A stretch of DNA of 64,000 nucleotides from JAHWKI01 sp035513575 (GTDB lineage Bacteria > Gemmatimonadota > Gemmatimonadetes > Longimicrobiales > RSA9): positions 62,001 through 126,000 of the forward strand of contig DATKBW010000134.1 in the NCBI GenBank assembly GCA_035513575.1. Reading direction: 5' to 3'. Position 1 is the first letter of the stretch; every line of letters starts with the position of its first letter. This document shows, piece by piece, positions 32,227 to 41,637 of this stretch. A program made the translations under genes and the position numbers. A model generated the notes under the pieces. That model was given only the letters and a program-made list of their open reading frames with translations, was not told the origin of the DNA and made no database searches.

Positions 32227-34179
32227 TTACCGAGGCGTCCCCGCCGAGTCAACGGAAGCCCCGCGCACAGCGGCGGGTTCTCGCGGCCTCGACGCCCCGG
32301 GGGCTGCACTGGAAGCGGCTCCCGGGGCCGTCGCCGCGCCCGTGTCGCCGGGTGCCGGCCGGGGTGCGGGCGCCTGGCGGACCCCGCCCTCCCCCGTCGT
32401 GGCGGGTCCGCCGCGGGTGTAATCGGGGGTCCGGTACTCGCTCGTGTTGCGGGCGGGTCGTCGCGAGGCCAGGGCGAAGGCGATCAGGTCGTCGCCGGTG
32501 GGGGTCCCGAAGTGAAAGCTGCCGCCCGAGGGGACGACGACGTACTGCACGCCGCCCACCTCGTACGTGACCGGGCCGCCGTGGACTCCGGCGCCCGTGG
32601 GAAACTGCCAGAGCAGCTCGCCCGTCCCGGCGGCGAAGGCGTCGAAGGTCCCGCTCCCCTGGCCGATGAAGAGGAGCCCTCCGGCCGTGGCGAGGGCGCC
32701 GGAGTGGACGGGACGCGGGGTGCGCTTCTGCCACCGGATGCTGCCATCCCCGAGATCGATGGCGGTCACCGTCCCCCACTGGTCCTCGCCGGGGGCGAAG
32801 CGCACGGTGCCGCCGAGCCACAGCTCGCCGCGGCGGTACGGCTCCGCCGCCGATGTGTAGACCATCGGCTGATGGACGCCGCCGACGTAGACGGTGCCGG
32901 AGCGAGGGTCGTAGGCCACCGGTGCCCCGGCATTGCCGCCGTTGACGCCTGGCGCCATGCGGATGCCGCCCTCCTCCGGGTACGCGGTGAAGAGCCCCTC
33001 CTGGGGGACGAAGTTGTCAGAGCGCAGCACCGGCCGACCGGTCCGGGCCTCGAAGACGTAGACCCATCCCGTGCGTCCGGCGAATCCGACGAACGTCCCC
33101 CCTCCCCTCTCGAAGAGGAAGGGCGGGCTCCCGCCGGAGAGCCCCCAGACATCGTGCGGGAGGTACTGGGCGTGCCAGGCGACCCGTCCGGTTCTGGCGT
33201 CGAGCGCCACGATGGACCCCGAGTACAGGTTGTCGCCCGGCCGGATGGAGCCGTCGAGCAGCGGCGCCGGCGCCTCCACGTTCACGAACAGCCGGTTCGT
33301 GGCCGCGTCGTAGGCCGGCGTGGTGGCGATCCCGCCGCCTCCCACGTTCCAGCTCCACCGCGTGTTGAAGCTGTCCGCCCGCTCGCCGGGGAGGTCGCGG
33401 TTGAGCGTGGTCCCGAATGGCTCCGTCTCGGTCCACGCACCCCACCACCCCGTGGAATCGTCCGGAACGGTGAACCACCGCCACCGCTCCACCCCCGTCC
33501 GCGCGTCCAGCGCGGCCAGGAACCCCCGGATGCCGTACCGCTCCCCCGCCACCCCGACGAAGACCTGCCCGCCCACGGCGAGGGGCGCCATCGTCGCGCT
33601 GTAGCCGGCGGCCGGATCCGCCAGCCGGCGCTCCCAGGCGGGCCGGCCGGTCCGGGCGTCCAGCGCGATCGCGCGCGCGTCGGGCGATACGACGTATACC
33701 ATTTCACCGTAAGCACTTACGCCGCCGTTCGTGGCGCCGCAACAGAGCGTCACGATCTCAGGCTCCGGATCGTACGTCCAGAGCTCCTCTCCGGTGGCGG
33801 CGTTCAGGGCGATGACGCGCCCCCCCGCGCTCGTGGCGTACAGCGTGTTCCCCACCACCACCGGTGTCGTCTCGAGCGCGCCCTCGATCCCGGTGGAATG
33901 GATCCACGCCGGCACCAGCTCGTCCACATTGCCCGTGCCGATCTGGTCGAGGGGCGAGAAGCGGCGGTTGGCGAGGTCGCCGCCGGTGAGCGGCCAGTCC
34001 CGGCCGGGGCCCGCGGCAAGCACGGTGTCCGTGACCGCCGGGAAGGCGGGAGCGGGAATGGAGCCGCCCCGGGCGCCCTGGAGCGACCCCGAGTCCTCGT
34101 CGGCGCAGCCGGCCAGGCCGAAGAGGGTGACAGCGACGAGCGCGGCCGGCGCGCGGCGGCGGGGCTTCGAGCGATTCAT
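32227..34179 (-). CDS. PQQ-dependent dehydrogenase-like beta-propeller lipoprotein
   Basis: A 650-residue protein with a lipoprotein signal (LFGLAGC, Cys25) and an eight-bladed quinoprotein-type propeller: repeated IALDARTGRPAWE, AALDARTGVERWR, VALDARTGRVAWH. Vicinal Cys146-Cys147 (TLCCGATNGG) form the disulfide typical of quinoprotein alcohol dehydrogenases, and GERYGIRGF and GDNLYSG match the Glu and Asp sites. However, the GTGNPAP calcium-ligand Asn segment reads VEAPAP and PHDxWDxD reads PHDVWGLS, so the substrate or cofactor site is altered. No cytochrome domain is fused. ATG 34179 gives the signal peptide. Confidence 0.8.
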   Translation of the reverse strand: MNRSKPRRRAPAALVAVTLFGLAGCADEDSGSLQGARGGSIPAPAFPAVTDTVLAAGPGRDWPLTGGDLANRRFSPLDQIGTGNVDELVPAWIHSTGIEGALETTPVVVGNTLYATSAGGRVIALNAATGEELWTYDPEPEIVTLCCGATNGGVSAYGEMVYVVSPDARAIALDARTGRPAWERRLADPAAGYSATMAPLAVGGQVFVGVAGERYGIRGFLAALDARTGVERWRWFTVPDDSTGWWGAWTETEPFGTTLNRDLPGERADSFNTRWSWNVGGGGIATTPAYDAATNRLFVNVEAPAPLLDGSIRPGDNLYSGSIVALDARTGRVAWHAQYLPHDVWGLSGGSPPFLFERGGGTFVGFAGRTGWVYVFEARTGRPVLRSDNFVPQEGLFTAYPEEGGIRMAPGVNGGNAGAPVAYDPRSGTVYVGGVHQPMVYTSAAEPYRRGELWLGGTVRFAPGEDQWGTVTAIDLGDGSIRWQKRTPRPVHSGALATAGGLLFIGQGSGTFDAFAAGTGELLWQFPTGAGVHGGPVTYEVGGVQYVVVPSGGSFHFGTPTGDDLIAFALASRRPARNTSEYRTPDYTRGGPATTGEGGVRQAPAPRPAPGDTGAATAPGAASSAAPGASRPREPAAVRGASVDSAGTPR

Positions 34180-34338
34180 GGACGGCTCGCTTCGCTGATC
34201 TGGTCGGGTCATCGCGCAGGGGCGGCGGGCAAGAAGGATACCAGATGCGGCGCCCCGGGGAGGGGTGGCGTATGGCTTGCAATGCCGGCCAACGCGGATC
34301 GGCAATTCCACGACCAGCGAGGCTCGGGCGGACCATCG

Positions 34339-36513
34339 ATGGCAGCAGCCCGGTTCGGGCGAGCGGCACGACTCGCCCTCTTCAGCCTGACGGTATTCGG
34401 CTCGGCGGCGTGTGCGAAGCCGGCGGTCGTGGAGGCGTATCCTCACCTCGAGGAGTACGCGGGCCGGGAGATCGACGAGGTCGAGTTCGTGAACCCGGAG
34501 CCGTTCAGCGAGGACTCCCTGGACACGTTGACGGAGACCGAGCCCACGAAGTGCCGGCTGCTCGGCATCCTGCCGTTCTGCTTCCCGGGCACGAACTGGG
34601 GGCTCAAGCGCCGCCACATCGACCTGGGCACGATCGGTTCCGACCTGGCGCGCCTCCACCTCCTGTACCGCCAGAGCGGGTATTTCGGGACGGAGGTGGT
34701 GCCGGAGATCGAGGAGATCGGAGGCGAGGATGGACCGGTCGCGGTGTTCTTCGTGGTGCGACGGGGCGATGGCGTGGTCCTGGACTCCGTCGTCGTCGAG
34801 GGAACGGAAGGGATCGCCGACCCCGACTCGCTCGAGGCGCAGCTGCCACTCCAGCCGGGTGACCTGTTCCACCTCGGCCGCTTCCTCGCCTCCGCCGACA
34901 CGGTCCGCCGGGCACTGTTCGTCCGCGGCCACGCCTACGCCGAGGTTCTCCGCAACTATTCCGTCGACACCATCCAGGACCGCGCGACCGCGTGGCTGGT
35001 GGCGGTGCCGGGCCCGCGCGTCGTGGTGGACTCCATCGTCATCCAGGGCGCGGACAAGCTGAACCGGGGCACGGCGCTCCGTCACGTCACGTTCGAGCAG
35101 GGCGACCTGCTGCAGCTGAGGAAGCTGTCGGAGAGCCAGCGCAACCTGTACGAGCTGGAGCTCGTGCAGTTCGCGGGGGTCGTGGTCGCTCCCGACTCGA
35201 TCCAGCTCACACCCGCGGACAGTACCACCGCAACGGTGCTGATCCAGCTCGTGGAGGCGCCGGAGCACGTGGTGGAGGCGTCGGCGGGGTACGGTACCAT
35301 CGAGTGCGGCCGGCTCACGGCCCAGTGGACGGACCGCAGCTTCCTGACGAGCGCGCGCCGCCTCTCGCTGACGGGCTCCCTGAGCCGGATCGGCATCGGG
35401 GAGCCCACCGACTTCGCCGGCAGCTCCCTCTGCCAGGCCGCGAACGACACCGTGGCGCGCGACCTCGACTACCGCCTCGCCGGCGAGCTGTCCCAGCCGT
35501 ACTTCTTCACTCCGAGGAACCAGATCGCCCTCGGGGCCTGGGTGGAGCGTCAGTCGGAGCCGGGTCTGTATCAGCGGACCGCGCAAGGTGCCCGGTTCAA
35601 CCTCGTCCACCGCCTCGCCGTCCGGGAAGTGCTCACCGGCACGGTGGAGGCGGAGCGGCGCGTGACGGAAGCGGTGCCCGCGCTCTACTGCTACGCCTTC
35701 CTCGTGTGCGACCCGGCGGACCTGGCGGCACTCGCCGAGCCGCGCTGGCGCAACGCCATCGGCGTCTCCTGGCTGCGGGACCGCGGCAACAGCCCCGTGG
35801 ACCCCACGCGTGGCTACGTCGTGCGGGTGGGAACGCAGTGGGCCACGCCCCTGCTGGGCTCCAGCTACGACTTCGTCCGGACCAGCGCGGACGGCTCGAT
35901 CTACCGGCCGGTCCGCCCCGGGTGGGTGCTCGCCGGCCGGCTGCGTGTCGGCACGTTCATCACCGACGCCACCATCGGCGGCCAGGACGACTTCATCGCC
36001 CCGGAGGAGCGCTTCTTCGCCGGCGGCGCGTCGAGCGTTCGGGGTTTCAGGCGAGGCGAGCTGGGCCCCGGGATCTGGCTGTTCCGCAACCGGGACAACG
36101 TGCAGCCGGAGGAGGTCAACACCCTGGACCGCGACCTGGACGTGGCTTTCATCCCGTCGGGCGGGACGTCGGTCGCGGTCACCAGCGTCGAGCTGCGCTT
36201 CCCCTCCCCGTTCCTCTCGGACCTCACGCGGATGGCCGCGTTCGTTGACGCGGGTACCGTCGGGCTCGAGCCGGTCTGGAAGCTGACATCGAGCTGGGCC
36301 GTGACACCCGGGGTCGGGATCCGCATCCGCACCCCCGTGGGCCCGGCGCGGATCGATTTCGCGTACAACCCGTACCCGGAGCCGCGGGCGCCGCTGTTCG
36401 TGCCTGATCCGGATACGAACACGCTCCTTCGCGTGGACGGCTCGTATCGGCCCCACGACCCCGGCATCTGGGAGCGGTTCCGGATCCACGTCGCCGTGGG
36501 GCAGGCGTTCTGA
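34339..36513 (+). CDS. tamA: Omp85 family outer-membrane assembly protein (TamA-like)
   Basis: A 724-residue Omp85 protein: export signal (residues ~1-26, ending GSAAC, which could also be read as a lipobox), about three POTRA domains at ~35-310 (DSVVVEGTEGIADPDSLEAQL, DSIVIQGADKLNRGTALRHV), then a 16-strand-type barrel to the C-terminus, with the FFAGGASSVRGFRRGELGP loop (the VRGF/Y element of Omp85) and a terminal Phe. It overlaps the TamB-like gene by one base, which makes TamA more likely than BamA. ATG 34339 is supported by the signal peptide; the frame is also open upstream antisense to the PQQ-domain gene. Confidence 0.88.
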   Translation: MAAARFGRAARLALFSLTVFGSAACAKPAVVEAYPHLEEYAGREIDEVEFVNPEPFSEDSLDTLTETEPTKCRLLGILPFCFPGTNWGLKRRHIDLGTIGSDLARLHLLYRQSGYFGTEVVPEIEEIGGEDGPVAVFFVVRRGDGVVLDSVVVEGTEGIADPDSLEAQLPLQPGDLFHLGRFLASADTVRRALFVRGHAYAEVLRNYSVDTIQDRATAWLVAVPGPRVVVDSIVIQGADKLNRGTALRHVTFEQGDLLQLRKLSESQRNLYELELVQFAGVVVAPDSIQLTPADSTTATVLIQLVEAPEHVVEASAGYGTIECGRLTAQWTDRSFLTSARRLSLTGSLSRIGIGEPTDFAGSSLCQAANDTVARDLDYRLAGELSQPYFFTPRNQIALGAWVERQSEPGLYQRTAQGARFNLVHRLAVREVLTGTVEAERRVTEAVPALYCYAFLVCDPADLAALAEPRWRNAIGVSWLRDRGNSPVDPTRGYVVRVGTQWATPLLGSSYDFVRTSADGSIYRPVRPGWVLAGRLRVGTFITDATIGGQDDFIAPEERFFAGGASSVRGFRRGELGPGIWLFRNRDNVQPEEVNTLDRDLDVAFIPSGGTSVAVTSVELRFPSPFLSDLTRMAAFVDAGTVGLEPVWKLTSSWAVTPGVGIRIRTPVGPARIDFAYNPYPEPRAPLFVPDPDTNTLLRVDGSYRPHDPGIWERFRIHVAVGQAF

Positions 36514-39500
36514 TGACCGCCGAGCGCACCGGTCGCGGCCGGCTCCCGGCGGGGATCGTCGCGGGGCTCACCTTCGCCGCGGGGCTGGTGATCCTCCTCT
36601 TCCTCCTCCAGGAGGGGGGCGGGGACGCGCTTACCGGCGCCGCGTCGCTGGATTTCAACATCGAGGGATTCGAGGAGGGGATCGACCAGCGGCTCGACCC
36701 CGTCGCGCTCCGTCCCGCGGGCGCGGTCCGGGTGCGGGTGGGCCAGGTGGTGTGGCGGGACGCGGCGGGCCGGCCGTTCCTGGACGTACCGTCCGCCGTC
36801 TTCGTGGTGGATTTTTCCGGTGGGGGCGGGGCCGCCCTGCGTGTGGCCAGCGGCGAGATCTCGCGCCCGCAGATCCGGCTGGTGCGGGACGGGCGCGGGC
36901 GGTGGAACTACCAGCCCGCGCTGGCACCGCTGCTCAACGGAAACGGGGGCGAGGGCGGGCGCGGCGGCGGCGGGCTGTCGATGACGCTGGCGAACATCGT
37001 CGTCCGGGAGGGCGAGATCATCATCGAGCTTCCCGACACCCGCATCGCCGCGCGCTCGCTGGAAGTCCGCCTCGCGTCCGGAAGGATCGGCGGCACGGCA
37101 CCCCCCACGTTCCACCTCGCATCGGCCGAAGCCGCCCTCGAGCTCCCGGATACGGCCGGCGGGACGCTCACGCGCGCGGTCGCGCTGGAGGACGCGCGTC
37201 TGCGGCTCGTGGACGGCGGGGTGGCGTTCGAGATCGAGAGTGGCGCTTTCGGCTCCTCGACCTTCGCCGACGCGTCGGGGATCTGGAACCCGGAGCTCGG
37301 CGGCCTGGGGCTCGACGCGGAGCTCCGCGCGGAGGGGTTCCGGATCGCGGACCTGCCCTGGCTCCGGGCCGAGGTCCCCGCCGATGCCACCGGCTCCTTC
37401 CGGCTGCGCATCCAGCCGGCGGGTGGCGGGCAGACCGCCGTGACGCTGACGTCCCTCGCGATCACCGCTCCCGGCTCGTCCGCCAGCGGGTCGCTCCGGG
37501 CGGTGTTCGGCGCGGGAGGGTTCACGCTCGAATCGGTGGACCTGCGGGTGGACCCCCTCGCGCTCTCGCTGGTGGAAGCGTTCACGGGGCCCCTGCCCTA
37601 CACCGGCTCGCTCCGCGGCACCCTGAGGGGGAGCGGCGGCCAGATCCGCTTCGACCTCCGGGCGACCCTCGCCACCAGCGTCGCCGCCGCCCCCTTCGAG
37701 ACGCAGCTCGAGGGGCAGGTCTCCTTCACGCCCGCCGGGCTCGCCCTGGACCGCATCACCACCACCCTGGACCGCGTTCCCCTGACCGCGCTCGACGCGA
37801 TCGTGCCCGGGCTCCCGTTCGCGGGCCCCGTCAGCGGGACCGTCACGCTGACCGGGCTCCCCTCCGAAGAACCGGTGCGGATGGACGTCCGCCTCGAGGC
37901 CGGCGGCGGGATCGTCACCGTGGCGGGGATCGTCGACCTCACCGGACCCGTCCCCGCGTACGACGTGAGCGGCACCCTCGTGGGGGTGGAGCTCCGGTCC
38001 ATCTTCGAACCGGCCATGCCGCCGGCCCAGATGCACGCGACGTTCGATCTCGAGGGCAGGGGCACCCAGCTCGCCACCGCGGACGCGGACGTCCGGCTCA
38101 ACGGCACCTTCACGGGGTGGCGTTCGGAGCCCGGGGACACGATCGCGCTCCGCGCCAACCTCTCCGCGGGGCGGCTGGACGTCCAGGCGGGGCACCTCGA
38201 GCTCGGCCCCGTTGCGCTGGCCGCCGAGGGCCAGTGGGCGCTCGTGGGCGGCGGCGGCGGCGCGATCCGCTACGCCCTCCAGGTTGCGTCGCTGGATCCC
38301 CTGGCGCCGTACCTGCCACCGGACCCGCAGGGGCGGGCGCGCTTCGCCCGCGGGGCCCTCGAGGCCGAAGGCCAGGTGTCCGGCACCCTCGACGCGCCGC
38401 AGCTCTCCGGCCGCGTCCAGGCCCGGGATTTCCGCTTCGGCGAGTGGGCGGCGGAACGGCTCGAGGCCGATTACACCAGCCGCTTCGGGGAAGCCCGGTT
38501 CCCCGCCATCGAAGCGGAGATCGCGGGCCGTCAGATCCGCACGCCTTCGGGCGACTTCGCGACACTGGAGCTGGACGTGGACTTCACGGGTCCCACCTTC
38601 GAGGTGGCGCTCAGCGCCGAGCAGCTGGGCGGGGGCGTCCTCCAGCTGCAGGCGTCCGGCCTGGTCGAGGAGGCCGGCGGTCGCGCGATCGAGCTCCGGG
38701 TGGTCGAGGTGGATTTCGAGGACCAGCGCTGGCGCCTCCCTTCCCCCGCCCGCATCGCGTGGACCGCCGGCAACGCGGTCCGCGTCGAGGGCCTGCGAAT
38801 GGAGCAGACCGGCGGCGAGGGGCACCTGGGCGTGGCCGGCACCGTCGCGCCGCTCGATCAGGCGGACTTCGTGGTCGATGTGCACAGGGTCCCCGTGGCG
38901 GAGCTCAGCGGCCTGCTGGGGGTCGATCTCGGCATCGAGGGCGAGCTCTCCCTCGACGGCACGGTCCGCGGGCCCTCCGACGCACCCGATATCGACCTGA
39001 ACCTCACCCTGATGGAGGGCACGGTCCGGGACGTGGCCGTACGGACCGCCCGGGCGACGGTGCGCTACGAGGGGACCGAGCTCATCGTGGACGGGACCGC
39101 TGTCCTTGGCGACTCGGCCCGCGTGGAGCTGAATGGCCGGATCCCCGCGCGCCTCGCTCTCGGGCTGCCGCCTTCGCTCGAAATGGTGGACGGCCGGGAG
39201 ATGGACGTGCGCCTGGTCACCGACGACTTCCCCCTCCGGACGCTGGACCCCGGGATCCGCTCGGTGCAGGATCTGGAAGGGCTCCTGCGAGCAGACGTCC
39301 GGATCGCGGGCACGTTCGATCAGCCCCGCCTGACCGGGGATATCCAGCTCGCGGACGGCGCCGTGACGGTCCCGATGCTGGACAAGCGCTACACGGACAT
39401 CGCCGGGCTCGCGACCTTCTCCGGCCGCGAGCTCCGGGTCCAGCGCATGGTCGTCCACTCGGGCGGCACCGCCACCCTCGAAGGACGGATGACCTTCGCG

Positions 39501-40640
39501 GAGCTCACCAACCCGGTTTTCGACCTGACCGCCACGCTGGACGGGTTCCAGCCCCAGGGAGTGGGCAGCGCGGACGACGCGGCCGCCACCGGCCGCCTCC
39601 GCCTGTCCGGCCCCCTCAGCCGCCCCGTCGTCTCCGGGCGGGTGGTCATGGATGACGGCTCCGTCAGCCTCGCGCCGTTCACGGGCGGCGACCGGCTGGG
39701 AGACCGGCTCGTGGGCGTGGCCGAAACCTTCGCCCCCATCGCCACCTGGGAGCTCGACATCCCGGGCTCGAGGGAGCCGCCCGTCCGCGTGACCAACCTC
39801 CAGTTCGTCGCCGGGACAGACCTCTGGTTCGTCACGGACGAGGCCCGGGCGCAGCTGCGCGGGACGCTCGACCTGGAAACCGTCGGGAACGATCTCACCA
39901 TCCAGGGCACGCTGATGGGCGAGCAGGGCACGTTCAATCTCCGCGTCGGACCGGTGACGAGACGGTTCAATATCGTCTCCGCGAACATCCGGTTTTTCGG
40001 CTCGCCGGACCCGAATCCCGGGCTGGACATCACGGCCTCACGCAGCGTCGCGACGGTGGCGGAAGGCGGCGTGATCGACGTACGGGTCCGGATCACGGGC
40101 AACCTCAACAACCCCCATCTGTCTCTCGGCAGCGCCGAGGGCGTCGCGATCGCCGAATCCGAGCTGCTGAGCCTGATCCTGTTCGGGCGACAATCGTACA
40201 CGGCCGGTGACGTGCCGCTCGGCGGCCAGCAGGGTCTCTACGGCCGGATCTCCGACATCGGCACCCTCTTCGGCGGCTACGACCTCCTGTCTGCCGAGCT
40301 CGGCGAGGTCGACTTCCTCGAGGGGCTGGATCAGTTCCAGCTTCAGCAGCGCGGCGCCGGGCTCTTCGACTTCCAGAACATCTGGATCATCGCCGGCGAG
40401 CAGTTCAGCATCGGCAGCGAGGATGTGCTGGTCACGCTGGAAACCCCGCTCCAGCAGGGCAACGAGCTCTTCGTCCTCGCCGCGGAATGGCGGATCGACC
40501 GGCAGTGGACCCTCGAGCTGAGCTGGGAGCCGGAGCGGTACATGGGCGCGATCGGAGCGGGGCGTCTCCCGGTCCCCGTCAACGACATCGGCGTGGACCG
40601 GCAGGTCCTGCTGGTGATCAGGCGGCGGTGGACCTATTGA
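36513..40640 (+). CDS. tamB: TamB-like translocation and assembly protein (DUF490)
   Basis: A 1375-residue protein with an N-terminal transmembrane anchor (AGIVAGLTFAAGLVILLFLLQ, ~13-33) and long repetitive beta structure typical of AsmA/TamB lipid-conducting proteins (for example LDARVSGTL-like alternations and RLSGPLSRPVVSGRVVMDDGSV). The C-terminal DUF490 region has GTFNLRVGPVTRRFNIVSANIRFFG, SELLSLILFGR and ends in RRRWTY. It should bridge inner and outer membrane with the adjacent TamA-like protein, moving phospholipid or aiding protein assembly. Start ATG shares a base with the tamA stop. It converges with the GntR gene, with a 23-bp overlap. Confidence 0.88.
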   Translation: MTAERTGRGRLPAGIVAGLTFAAGLVILLFLLQEGGGDALTGAASLDFNIEGFEEGIDQRLDPVALRPAGAVRVRVGQVVWRDAAGRPFLDVPSAVFVVDFSGGGGAALRVASGEISRPQIRLVRDGRGRWNYQPALAPLLNGNGGEGGRGGGGLSMTLANIVVREGEIIIELPDTRIAARSLEVRLASGRIGGTAPPTFHLASAEAALELPDTAGGTLTRAVALEDARLRLVDGGVAFEIESGAFGSSTFADASGIWNPELGGLGLDAELRAEGFRIADLPWLRAEVPADATGSFRLRIQPAGGGQTAVTLTSLAITAPGSSASGSLRAVFGAGGFTLESVDLRVDPLALSLVEAFTGPLPYTGSLRGTLRGSGGQIRFDLRATLATSVAAAPFETQLEGQVSFTPAGLALDRITTTLDRVPLTALDAIVPGLPFAGPVSGTVTLTGLPSEEPVRMDVRLEAGGGIVTVAGIVDLTGPVPAYDVSGTLVGVELRSIFEPAMPPAQMHATFDLEGRGTQLATADADVRLNGTFTGWRSEPGDTIALRANLSAGRLDVQAGHLELGPVALAAEGQWALVGGGGGAIRYALQVASLDPLAPYLPPDPQGRARFARGALEAEGQVSGTLDAPQLSGRVQARDFRFGEWAAERLEADYTSRFGEARFPAIEAEIAGRQIRTPSGDFATLELDVDFTGPTFEVALSAEQLGGGVLQLQASGLVEEAGGRAIELRVVEVDFEDQRWRLPSPARIAWTAGNAVRVEGLRMEQTGGEGHLGVAGTVAPLDQADFVVDVHRVPVAELSGLLGVDLGIEGELSLDGTVRGPSDAPDIDLNLTLMEGTVRDVAVRTARATVRYEGTELIVDGTAVLGDSARVELNGRIPARLALGLPPSLEMVDGREMDVRLVTDDFPLRTLDPGIRSVQDLEGLLRADVRIAGTFDQPRLTGDIQLADGAVTVPMLDKRYTDIAGLATFSGRELRVQRMVVHSGGTATLEGRMTFAELTNPVFDLTATLDGFQPQGVGSADDAAATGRLRLSGPLSRPVVSGRVVMDDGSVSLAPFTGGDRLGDRLVGVAETFAPIATWELDIPGSREPPVRVTNLQFVAGTDLWFVTDEARAQLRGTLDLETVGNDLTIQGTLMGEQGTFNLRVGPVTRRFNIVSANIRFFGSPDPNPGLDITASRSVATVAEGGVIDVRVRITGNLNNPHLSLGSAEGVAIAESELLSLILFGRQSYTAGDVPLGGQQGLYGRISDIGTLFGGYDLLSAELGEVDFLEGLDQFQLQQRGAGLFDFQNIWIIAGEQFSIGSEDVLVTLETPLQQGNELFVLAAEWRIDRQWTLELSWEPERYMGAIGAGRLPVPVNDIGVDRQVLLVIRRRWTY

Positions 40641-41550
40641 CGTACTCCAGCGCCGCCCGCGCCACCTGGCGGCGCATCTCCCGCACGGTCTGCTCGGCGA
40701 CGAGCTGGCGGCCGTTCCCCGCCCCTTCCAGACGCGCGGCCCACGCCGGCGCCCCCGGCCAGACGACGACCTGGGCGCCGTCCGCCCCCAGTCCGCTCCC
40801 GTCCCCCGCCGCGCTCGCTCGCTCCACCCGGATCCGGCTGGCGGGTCCCACCAGCCCGTGCTCGAGCGCCTGCCCCAGCTCCCGGGCCAGCCCCTCCGTC
40901 CCCACCACCACGACGACGGGGCCGCGTCGGGCGCGGTCCCGGACCTCGTCCAGAAGCTCCGGGGCGAGGGTGGCGTGAACGACGGGCAGGTGATGCTGGC
41001 GCGGGCGCAGCCGGAGCGACATGGTGGGGGTCGCCACGGCGAACGGTGCCTCCCGCAGCGGCCCGGAGTGGGCCGGAAGGTCCCGGACGCGACAGCCGGC
41101 GCAGTCGAGGCCGGTGCGGGTGATCAGCTCCCGAGCCAGGAGGGCCGCGTGGTCGTCGTCATCGTCCACCACCGGGATCCGGTGGCTCTCCACCGCTGCC
41201 ACCGCGTGGAGCATGCGGGCGACGGAGCTCGAATCGAGGCCCAGCTCCGTCGCCGCGGTCAGCGTCTGCTCGAGCCACTGCCGGTGGAGCCTCCGCAGCG
41301 GATCACCGCTCTCCTCCCGGGAATCGGCGCTCCGGAGGTAGACGCCGGAGCGCGCCGCCACCTGGACCAGCCCCTCCTGCTCCAGGTGGCGGTACGCGGC
41401 GGCCGCCGTCTTGCGATCCACTTCCTCGAGAAGCGCGACGTCCCGCACGCTCGGAAGGCGATCGCCCGGGCTCCAGCAGCCGAAGTACCGGCCGAGCAGG
41501 ATCCGCTCCCGCAGCCGGTCAAGCACGATCGAACCCGCCTTGCGCGCCAC
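40618..41550 (-). CDS. GntR family transcriptional regulator with unassigned C-terminal domain
   Basis: A 310-residue protein. Residues ~5-75 are a GntR winged helix (IVLDRLRERILLGRYFGCWSPGDRLPSVRDVALLEEVDRKTAAAAYRHLEQEGLVQV). The C-terminal ~230 residues do not look like the FCD, UTRA or aminotransferase domains usual for GntR; the VVVVVGTEGLARELGQAL region could be a Rossmann-like or periplasmic-binding-like fold. GTG 41550 is the start (MARKAGSIV). It is divergent from the GWxTD-like gene across an 87-bp gap, so autoregulation and control of that gene are plausible but unshown. Confidence 0.8.
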   Translation of the reverse strand: MARKAGSIVLDRLRERILLGRYFGCWSPGDRLPSVRDVALLEEVDRKTAAAAYRHLEQEGLVQVAARSGVYLRSADSREESGDPLRRLHRQWLEQTLTAATELGLDSSSVARMLHAVAAVESHRIPVVDDDDDHAALLARELITRTGLDCAGCRVRDLPAHSGPLREAPFAVATPTMSLRLRPRQHHLPVVHATLAPELLDEVRDRARRGPVVVVVGTEGLARELGQALEHGLVGPASRIRVERASAAGDGSGLGADGAQVVVWPGAPAWAARLEGAGNGRQLVAEQTVREMRRQVARAALEYVNRSTAA

Positions 41551-41637
41551 GGCCGTTCGCGTCCTCTTTCCTGGGGATTCTGCGTTCCGTAGCAGCGCAG
41601 GTAGCAAGCGGTGTTCCACTTGGAGAGCTCCCCGCCC

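Noticed and set aside
34180..34338. Promoters in the divergent gap between the PQQ-domain gene and tamA
   Set aside because: A TATCCT on the minus strand and a TTGCAA on the plus strand exist, but neither has a partner hexamer at acceptable spacing.
32227..36489. Single 1420-codon minus-strand frame
   Set aside because: Only its C-terminal 650 codons (from 34179) are the PQQ-domain protein with a signal peptide; the rest is antisense to the tamA-like gene and has no motifs.
35901..39458. 1185-codon frame antisense to the tamA and tamB genes
   Set aside because: Shadow frame created by high third-position GC; biased composition and no recognisable domain, whereas the plus-strand frames have clear Omp85 and TamB features.
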